Positions 7,736 to 12,273 of a stretch of DNA of 12,273 nucleotides are shown here, one piece after another. Source of the DNA: JBIOJM01 sp044450785 (GTDB lineage: Bacteria > Planctomycetota > Planctomycetia > Isosphaerales > Isosphaeraceae); contig JBIOJM010000311.1 of the NCBI GenBank assembly GCA_044450785.1, positions 1 to 12,273 of the forward strand. The letters are read 5' to 3'. The notes below the pieces were generated by a model that saw only the letters and a program-made list of their open reading frames with translations, was not told the origin of the DNA and did no database searches. The position numbers and the translations under genes are program-made. Position 1 is the first letter of the stretch, and the number at the start of each line of letters is the position of its first letter.

Positions 7736-7835
7736 TTCCTCGATCCGCGGGAGCTGGTTGTACTCGGCGATGCGGTCGGAGCGGCTGGAGATGCCGTTCT
7801 TGATCTGGCCGCAGTTGGTCGCCACAGTTGCGTCA
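7736..7835 (-). pseudogene. Displaced fragment of the enolase 3' region
   Basis: Bases 7736-7827 match 8909-9000 of the full enolase gene at 81 of 92 positions (about 88%) without gaps, in the same orientation. The peptide ATNCGQIKNG, SSRSDRIAEYNQL, RIEE aligns with ATNCGQIKTG, ASRSDRIAKYNQL, RIEE (enolase residues 391-420). Similarity stops sharply on both sides; downstream the frame reads ITKLQGWASGSS and stops instead of the enolase tail. Upstream it meets the stop of the RES remnant at 7836. It is a C-terminal enolase scrap, not a gene. It is most simply explained as the old 3' end of eno pushed away by an insertion, or as a segmental duplication. Confidence 0.88.
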
Positions 7836-8078
7836 TCAAGGCTTGAGCCGCTCGATCCGGCGCGTGATGGGGTTTCGGAATTCGACTCGACTGCCCGGCT
7901 TCAGCTTTTCAGGAAAAACGATCAGGCCGCGACCCGCGATTCTGGGAACCGCCGTCGGGACCAGGAAGCCCTCCAGATGAGGGAGGTCGAACAGAACCGC
8001 CCCCAGAAGCTGGGTCGGCGCTTCACCCGATCTCTGGTACTGATCCCATTTTCCGGTTAATTCTTGGGCTTCATGCAA
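7836..8078 (-). pseudogene. RES-domain toxin, N-terminally truncated remnant
   Basis: The frame gives about 78 residues that fit the C-terminal part of RES-domain (NAD+-degrading) toxins: LTGKWDQYQRSGEAPTQLLG, then LEGFLVPTAVP (family: llvPSA, here T for S), then GLIVFPEKLKPGSRV. The N-terminal RES part with the conserved Arg, Tyr and Glu is missing, and a full toxin would be about 150-230 residues. The antitoxin stop overlaps an ATG (ATGA at 8071-8074), the usual junction of such operons, but that frame ends after MKPKN. The remnant is in a different frame, reachable only from non-ATG codons or by readthrough from inside the antitoxin gene (ATG 8127-8129). A deletion with frameshift near 8057-8070 is the simplest reading. 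The product should be inactive. Confidence 0.68.
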
Positions 8079-8610
8079 AACAGCCCTGCTGCGCAGCCTC
8101 GATGATGATATGCACCCTTTCTTCATCATCAGTTCCGATCAAATCAATCGGTCGCCTGCCTTCGAATTGAGGGTTGGGTGTGTTCAGCCAGGATTCCGGA
8201 TCCTCGACGACTGTACCGACCTTCTTGATAAGTTTTTTCATCTCTGATCTGTCACTGACCGCCTTGGGTAAAGCATCACCCTGATCGACGAGGCTCAGGG
8301 TTGAGGTGACAAGTCGAGTCCCGGGCTCCGTCAAATGGTAATAAGTGTCATCGCGTTCACGGCGGGCATCGACCAGCTTGGAAGATCGAAGCAGCACCAG
8401 GTGGTGATTGAGGGCTCGTTCAGTCCCACTGATCCGTCCGCAGATATCTCTTACGCTCTTCTTGCCTTCGGTCAGGGCCATGAGAATCTGCATGCGGGTC
8501 GGGTCGCTGACCATCTTCAAGAGCGTGGAGGCGGATTCAGCGGACACCGCCGAGGTTGTCCTGATCTCCGATGCGTTGCGTTCCTTCCGATCCGACCGGG
8601 TGGAAGCCAT
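8071..8610 (-). CDS. ArsR-type winged-helix regulator fused to an MbcA/ParS/Xre toxin-binding (DUF2384-like) domain; putative antitoxin
   Basis: A 179-residue protein from ATG 8608-8610. Residues about 26-95 are an ArsR-type wHTH (LLKMVSDPTRMQILMAL; ALNHHLVLLRSSKLVDARRE; DTYYHLTEPG). It lacks the ELCVCD metal site and has only C57 in the helix. Residues about 120-179 match the C-terminal toxin-binding domain of Xre/MbcA/ParS antitoxins (EDPESWLNTPNPQFEGRRP, then IDLIGTDDEERVHIIIEAAQ, QGCFA). The RES remnant directly downstream supports the antitoxin role: it would repress its own promoter and bind the toxin. Such antitoxins normally carry an Xre HTH, so the ArsR head is the odd point. AGGAG (8623-8627) is 12 nt before the ATG, a long spacing. 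The frame is open back to a TTG at 8700. The gene is visibly less GC-rich than eno, which suggests horizontal gain. Confidence 0.85.
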   Translation of the reverse strand: MASTRSDRKERNASEIRTTSAVSAESASTLLKMVSDPTRMQILMALTEGKKSVRDICGRISGTERALNHHLVLLRSSKLVDARRERDDTYYHLTEPGTRLVTSTLSLVDQGDALPKAVSDRSEMKKLIKKVGTVVEDPESWLNTPNPQFEGRRPIDLIGTDDEERVHIIIEAAQQGCFA

Positions 8611-8670
8611 GGCCGATGAGCACTCCTGATTCGTACAAGTCGAGTTGAAACATGGATTGCAGTTGGATTT

Positions 8671-8700
8671 ATCGTACGGGCTTTTCTCTGAATAATTCAA
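8671..8700 (-). promoter_or_regulatory. Candidate promoter and autoregulatory operator of the ArsR-DUF2384 gene
   Basis: On the minus strand TTGAAT (8695-8700) and TACGAT (8671-8676) are 18 nt apart. The perfect palindrome TGAATAATTCA (8689-8699) overlaps the -35. TGAA...TTCA-type palindromes are common ArsR-family operators, and antitoxins usually repress themselves, so this is a plausible operator. The leader would be about 55 nt to the ATG at 8610. Confidence 0.42.
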
Positions 8701-8857
8701 GGTGACGCTCGCCGCTGGGCGGATGGTGCAGCGCGAAATGCTCAGGCGCGGCAGTGTCGGGACGAGTCGTCAAGTCGATGAGCCTGACCGCGTTTGCCCA
8801 AGTTCGCTGGACAGCGTCGAGCCTTCCGATCACCACCAAATCGCATGAGGTTCAGCT

Positions 8858-10168
8858 CTACGCCCGCCTGAGCAATCGGGCGCCGTAGACGGCATTACCG
8901 CCCAGTTGTTCCTCGATCCGAAGGAGCTGGTTGTACTTGGCGATCCGGTCCGAGCGGCTGGCGCTGCCGGTCTTGATCTGCCCGCAGTTGGTCGCAACGG
9001 CGATATCGGCGATGGTGGTGTCCTCGGTCTCGCCCGAGCGGTGACTGATCACGCTGGTCCAACCGGCGCGGTGGGCCATCTCGACGGCCTCGAGGGTCTC
9101 GGTCAGCGTGCCGATCTGGTTGACCTTGATCAGGACGCTGTTGGTGCAGCCCTGGGCGATGCCCTTGGCCAGGCGCTCGGTGTTGGTGACGTAGAAGTCG
9201 TCGCCGACGATCTGGATCTTGGACCCCAGGGACCTGGTCAGGGCGGCATAGCCGGTCCAGTCGTCCTGGTCGAGCGGGTCCTCGAGCGAGATGATCATGG
9301 GATACTTATCGAGCCAGGACGCAAACAACTCGATCATCTGCTGGCTGCTGTAGACCTTTTCAGGCGCTGATTTCCAGAACTTGTAGCCCTTCTTCTGCCC
9401 CTCCTCGAAAAGTTCGGAGGAAGCCGTATCGAGCGCGATGGCGATGTCCTTGTCGCGACCGGCCTGGTAACCCGCCTTGTCAACGGCGTCGAGGATGAAT
9501 TTGATTGCTTCCTCGTTATCGAGGTTGGGGGCGAAACCCCCTTCGTCGCCGACGTTGGTATTGTGCCCCGCCTTCTTGAGGACCGCCTTGAGGTTGTGGA
9601 AGACCTCGGCGACCATGCGAATCGCGCCGGCGAAGGACGTGGCACCGACGGGCATGACCAGAAATTCCTGGAAATCGATTTTGTTGTCGGCGTGCTTGCC
9701 GCCGTTGATGATATTTGCCATCGGCACCGGGAGGACGCGGGCGTTCACGCCGCCGATATACCGGTATAGCGGCAGGCCGTGGGCCGCCGCGGCAGCCTTG
9801 GCGGCGGCCAGGCTGACTCCCAGGATCGCGTTGGCGCCGAGTTTCCCCTTGTTGGGAGTGCCGTCAGCCTCGATGAGCGCGCGGTCCAGTCCGACCTGGT
9901 CGGCGGGGTCGCGCCCCGCGGCAACCTTGGCCAGGATGGTGTTGACGCTGGTGACAGCGTTCTTGACCCCTTTGCCGAGGTAACGGGTCTTGTCACCGTC
10001 GCGGAGCTCGACCGCCTCGTGGATGCCCGTGCTGGCACCCGAGGGAACCGCGGCCCGGCCGAGCGTGCCGTCGGCCAGGATCACGTCAACCTCGACGGTC
10101 GGGTTGCCGCGGCTGTCCAGGATCTCACGGCCGCGAACCTGCGAGATGGGAGCGAGCTGTTGAATCAT
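8858..10168 (-). CDS. eno: Enolase (phosphopyruvate hydratase)
   Basis: A 436-residue, full-length enolase that interconverts 2-phosphoglycerate and phosphoenolpyruvate in glycolysis; cytosolic, Mg-dependent. The N-terminus REILDSRGNPTVEVDV and loop SGASTG (43-48) are typical. Seen catalytic and metal residues: H159 (GGKHAD), E168, E209 (GDEGG), D247, E296 (LEDP), D323, K348 in the signature LIKVNQIGTLTET, H376-R377-S378 (SHRSGE) and K399. The frame is open to 10276, but the start at ATG 10166-10168 (MIQQLAPISQ) matches family length; the nearest SD-like GGAG is 13 nt upstream, so it is weak. The last approximately 140 bases are partly repeated at 7736-7827. The C-terminus (GNAVYGARLLRRA) is intact. 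Confidence 0.98.
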   Translation of the reverse strand: MIQQLAPISQVRGREILDSRGNPTVEVDVILADGTLGRAAVPSGASTGIHEAVELRDGDKTRYLGKGVKNAVTSVNTILAKVAAGRDPADQVGLDRALIEADGTPNKGKLGANAILGVSLAAAKAAAAAHGLPLYRYIGGVNARVLPVPMANIINGGKHADNKIDFQEFLVMPVGATSFAGAIRMVAEVFHNLKAVLKKAGHNTNVGDEGGFAPNLDNEEAIKFILDAVDKAGYQAGRDKDIAIALDTASSELFEEGQKKGYKFWKSAPEKVYSSQQMIELFASWLDKYPMIISLEDPLDQDDWTGYAALTRSLGSKIQIVGDDFYVTNTERLAKGIAQGCTNSVLIKVNQIGTLTETLEAVEMAHRAGWTSVISHRSGETEDTTIADIAVATNCGQIKTGSASRSDRIAKYNQLLRIEEQLGGNAVYGARLLRRA

Positions 10169-10470
10169 GGTTGTCGTCAAACTCCATGGGTGCGTTAATC
10201 GTTCGAGCTGTCCTCGATAGGCGACCGGCGGATGGAAACATACCCAGGACCGAGCGATTGTAGGACGGATTGCCAATCCGTCCTACGGTGAATTTGCATC
10301 TGCCGGTCGCCATAGCGAGATTTATGCGTCGCGAGCTCGGGTCGGTCAAGGCCGCCGCTGTTCCAAGAAAGGCCGATCCGGCACGCGGCCACCGAGCCGA
10401 TGATGTAAAGATCCGTCCCTTTTTCACTTCGGTCACGAGATGACGGGCCGGCACGCATCGCGACCGGGGT
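10169..10470. other. Upstream region of eno, no gene recognised
   Basis: This stretch holds the 13-bp inverted repeat and must contain the eno promoter, but I could not pick a convincing -35/-10 pair. Short overlapping frames on the minus strand (10125-10454, 10195-10539) are chance translations running through the repeat. Confidence 0.5.
10260..10286. repeat. Perfect 13-bp inverted repeat (planctomycete IGNPSY-type element)
   Basis: GTAGGACGGATTG (10260-10272) and CAATCCGTCCTAC (10274-10286) are exact reverse complements around one base. Read on the minus strand the site translates as RIGNPSYN in one frame and RTDWQSV in another, strings I recall as frequent spurious peptides in planctomycete genomes (recall, not searched). 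It lies about 90 bp upstream of eno, so it may fall in the eno leader or promoter. Confidence 0.8.
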
Positions 10471-10870
10471 ATGGTGCCGTGTTCGAGGCACCGTGGAGGA
10501 GGTCCAGTGCGGGGCGGCCCCGCCCCTTTGATGCGTCAAGGGACAGGGGGGTGCGTCTCCTTTTAAGAAGGCGGAGACCGCCGCGCGGTGCGGCGTCAGG
10601 GGTGCCAGTTCTCGAGGGCGCTCGGCTCGGGGTGGTCCCGGAAATGAAATCCCGTCGTCCCTCGACGTTCAGAGCGCCCGGGTCGCGGTCCCGGGAAACG
10701 ACAACACCGCTTCCCCCGGGCCGCAGCCTGGGCGCTCTGGTGAATCCGATCGGCTCGGTGGCTCATTGACGAGCCGAGGAGGCCGATCTGACCCGTCCGC
10801 TCACAGCCTACCCGGGTCGTGGTTGAGGCGACTCGAACACGGCTAGGGCCAGACGGGTCGGATCGGGCCT
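10471..10870 (+). ncRNA. Candidate structured RNA with a series of strong stem-loops
   Basis: No credible protein frame is present, but stems follow one another: 10471-10478/10487-10494 (GGTGCC/GGCACC core), 10511-10517/10520-10526, GTCTCC/GGAGAC 10555-10560/10573-10578, CGCCGC/GCGGCG 10579-10584/10590-10595, 10670-10695/10715-10739 (ten perfect pairs at the base, then interrupted pairing, 19-nt loop), CGGCTCG/CGAGCCG 10751-10757/10770-10776, and 10780-10797/10852-10870 (18 pairs with one bulge). In the long stems most non-Watson-Crick positions are G.U when read on the plus strand (10680/10729, 10683/10726, 10789/10860, 10472/10493) and would be A.C on the minus strand, hence the strand call. 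It matches no RNA family I know. A non-transcribed repeat cluster is the alternative. Confidence 0.4.
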
Positions 10871-10969
10871 GAGCGACAACCCAGCCCTCGACGAGTCTTG
10901 GAGACACGCGCTGGCCGGGCAGTATGGATATCGGCGCAGTGCCAGGCCAGCTTGACCCCGAACCGCGAT

Positions 10970-11767
10970 TCAACAATGAGCGATTTCCTCAACCCGTAAC
11001 AGCGGCACGACGTACTTCCTGAGGAACATCGGACTATCTGGACCCACATGACCGCCGAAGTAGCCGGTGGTCGCCATCCGTGGTCGCCAGCGGACTTGAC
11101 GCAGCTTGCCATACGAGTGGCGTTTCGCCAGATCGAGTTCGCCGCGCGGCGGGACCTGAAAACCCACCAGGCCCGCGCTCACGCTCTTCACGCGGTCGGC
11201 CGTCCCGAACAAACGGGTGCCCGCCCCCAGGATGATCACGTCCAGCGGCGACCAGAAGACGACGATCTCGCGGCGGACGGCACGGAGGGCGCGGGTGAGG
11301 TCATAGGCGGGCGACAGCGCCGGCGCCAGCAGCACCACGCGCTCCACCATCGCTTCATCCAGCAGCTCGAGCGCCTTGACCACCACTCCCGAGCCACCCG
11401 ATTTGGCGACGAGGAATACCGGATCGCCCGGCCAGTCGGTTTGATGACGCTCGACGATATCGGCGATCAATCGAGCCTTGGCGTCGCGATTGGCGGCGTT
11501 GGTCAGATCGGCGAACCAACGGCCCAGACCGTGCCCCCAGGGGAAGAGCTGGACCGCGTATGGCAGTCGTTCCGCGCCCAGCACATACCGCAGGGCCGTC
11601 CCGCACAGGTCCAGGCCGCCGACGCCGTCGGCGACCAGCACCAGCCCGCGTTGATTGCGGATGTCGCCTTCGCGACCTTGCGTGGATCGAGCGTTGGGTT
11701 CGTCGAGCGGCGCACCATAGACCAGACGGTAGATGGGCTCGACCAGTTTGGAAGTGAACCAGTGCAT
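10970..11767 (-). CDS. Alpha/beta-hydrolase-fold protein
   Basis: A 265-residue protein with the alpha/beta-hydrolase layout: strand GLVLVADGVGG (41-51, oxyanion loop region), nucleophile elbow VAKSGG with S123 (AxSxG in place of GxSxG), helix VVVKALELL, strand VERVVLLAPAL, acid residue D176 in VVFWSPLDVI, and H240 in GYFGGHVGPDS. All three triad members are thus present in the right order. It has no signal peptide and is predicted cytosolic. The N-terminal LVEPIYRLVYG is hydrophobic but short and could contact the membrane. The substrate cannot be told. The start at ATG 11765-11767 has only a weak AAAGG about 14 nt upstream. It follows the diadenylate cyclase gene by 79 bp on the same strand and may be co-transcribed. 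Confidence 0.82.
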   Translation of the reverse strand: MHWFTSKLVEPIYRLVYGAPLDEPNARSTQGREGDIRNQRGLVLVADGVGGLDLCGTALRYVLGAERLPYAVQLFPWGHGLGRWFADLTNAANRDAKARLIADIVERHQTDWPGDPVFLVAKSGGSGVVVKALELLDEAMVERVVLLAPALSPAYDLTRALRAVRREIVVFWSPLDVIILGAGTRLFGTADRVKSVSAGLVGFQVPPRGELDLAKRHSYGKLRQVRWRPRMATTGYFGGHVGPDSPMFLRKYVVPLLRVEEIAHC

Positions 11768-11846
11768 GGGGCTGACTGTGGCCTTTCGCGGATCGACTCA
11801 GGAATGGGAAGGATCTCACTGCTTGATCCTGCCAGCACCTCACCGG

Positions 11847-12273
11847 TCATGCGGGTGCGGGCTCGCTCTCGGCGTCTTGCCATTTCATGGCGCGGGCGTG
11901 GCGCATGGGAGCGATGCGAAGGATGACGTCGCCGTTCTGGAACAAGCGGACGGTGCCGTTGGACTGGCTGACGACGACGGCCAGAGCCTTGGTAATTTCG
12001 GTGATCGCCGCGGCGGCCCAGTGGCGAGTGCCCAAGCCTTTGGGAAGCGTCAATCCGGTCATGGGGGCGTCGACGAGCCGACAGGCCGCTTCAACCGTGC
12101 CGTCCCGGGCCACGACGAACGCGCCGTCGAGCTGGGCGATCTCCTTGATCGCCTCCCGAACGCGGAAGTCACGGACGTTTCGTTCCTTGCGGAGATAGCC
12201 CTTGAACGGATCGAAACCAATTTGACGAGTCCGGACGATCACGTTGCGCGCGTCGCCGACCACGATCAGAGTG
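11847..12273 (-). CDS. Diadenylate cyclase, DisA_N domain protein (partial, 5' end outside window)
   Basis: The frame is open to the right edge (first whole codon at 12270-12272, TLIVVGDARN), so the N-terminus is missing. The DisA_N domain makes cyclic di-AMP from two ATP. Seen: LDGAFVV with the DGA motif at 12120-12128, GTRHWAAAAIT with the RHR-type motif as RHW at 12018-12026, and VVVSQSNGTVRLFQNGD. The pattern GLGTRHxAAAAIT...SQSxGTVRxFxxG looks closer to archaeal DacZ-like cyclases than to DisA or CdaA. The third motif position varies in such proteins (recall), so activity is likely but not proven. An internal GTG at 12261-12263 is not the start, because homologous sequence continues upstream. 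The C-terminal tail after ILRIAPMRHARAMKW is short. Confidence 0.88.
   Translation of the reverse strand, partial: TLIVVGDARNVIVRTRQIGFDPFKGYLRKERNVRDFRVREAIKEIAQLDGAFVVARDGTVEAACRLVDAPMTGLTLPKGLGTRHWAAAAITEITKALAVVVSQSNGTVRLFQNGDVILRIAPMRHARAMKWQDAESEPAPA

Noticed and set aside
7725..8060. Plus-strand open frame across the enolase and RES remnants
   Set aside because: The minus strand shows clear homology in this interval; the plus frame is a shadow.
10169..10276. N-terminal extension of enolase to 10276
   Set aside because: Enolases begin close to the MIQQLAPI position; the extension is not family sequence.
10440..10769. Plus-strand open frame of 109 codons
   Set aside because: Arginine/proline-rich translation of a strongly hairpin-forming region with no SD or domain.
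10471..10870. RNase P RNA, tmRNA or SRP RNA as identity of the structured region
   Set aside because: GAGGAAAGTCC and ACAGA-type RNase P signatures, the tmRNA ends and the SRP GGAAGGAAGC-type loop were looked for by eye and not found.
11048..11926. Plus-strand open frame opposite the alpha/beta hydrolase
   Set aside because: The minus strand encodes a coherent hydrolase with a triad; the plus frame is R/A/Q-rich with no motif.

Overview
The window looks like chromosomal DNA from a GC-rich planctomycete, possibly of the Isosphaeraceae. This placement is inferred from base composition, protein character and two inverted repeats whose chance translations (NPTRKRG and IGNPSY) I recall as recurrent in planctomycete genomes; no search was run. 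No rRNA, tRNA, CRISPR array or transposase gene is visible.

Left part (1-2911): a GNAT acetyltransferase gene runs off the left edge on the minus strand. Divergent from it is a short-chain dehydrogenase (603-1418, plus), followed by a perfect 24-bp inverted repeat, a palindromic candidate operator, and a B12-binding radical SAM gene (1733-2911, plus). The radical SAM gene appears to have lost most of its radical SAM barrel by an in-frame deletion.

Centre (2943-6997, minus): a three-gene operon. It holds a 2-oxoacid:ferredoxin oxidoreductase split into an alpha/gamma-type chain and a ferredoxin/beta-type chain, followed by a small unrecognised protein. Together the two enzyme chains would oxidise pyruvate (or a related 2-oxoacid) to acyl-CoA and reduce ferredoxin.

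7000-8700 is a gene graveyard around a toxin-antitoxin remnant. It holds a short piece of a second radical SAM C-terminus (plus), a 92-bp copy of the enolase 3' region (about 88% identical to the real gene), a RES-type toxin reduced to its C-terminal part, and an intact upstream regulator. That regulator fuses an ArsR-type winged helix to an MbcA/ParS/Xre toxin-binding (DUF2384-like) domain, instead of the usual Xre helix-turn-helix. The full enolase gene (8858-10168, minus) lies just beyond. The cassette is therefore bracketed by the enolase 3' end and a displaced enolase 3' fragment in the same orientation, which suggests integration at eno.

Right part: 10169-10969 has no believable protein gene. 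It carries a planctomycete-type inverted repeat and a run of strong stem-loops whose imperfect pairs are mostly G.U if read on the plus strand, which points to an undescribed structured RNA. At the right edge, an alpha/beta-hydrolase gene (10970-11767) follows a DisA_N-type diadenylate cyclase gene that continues past the window; both are on the minus strand.
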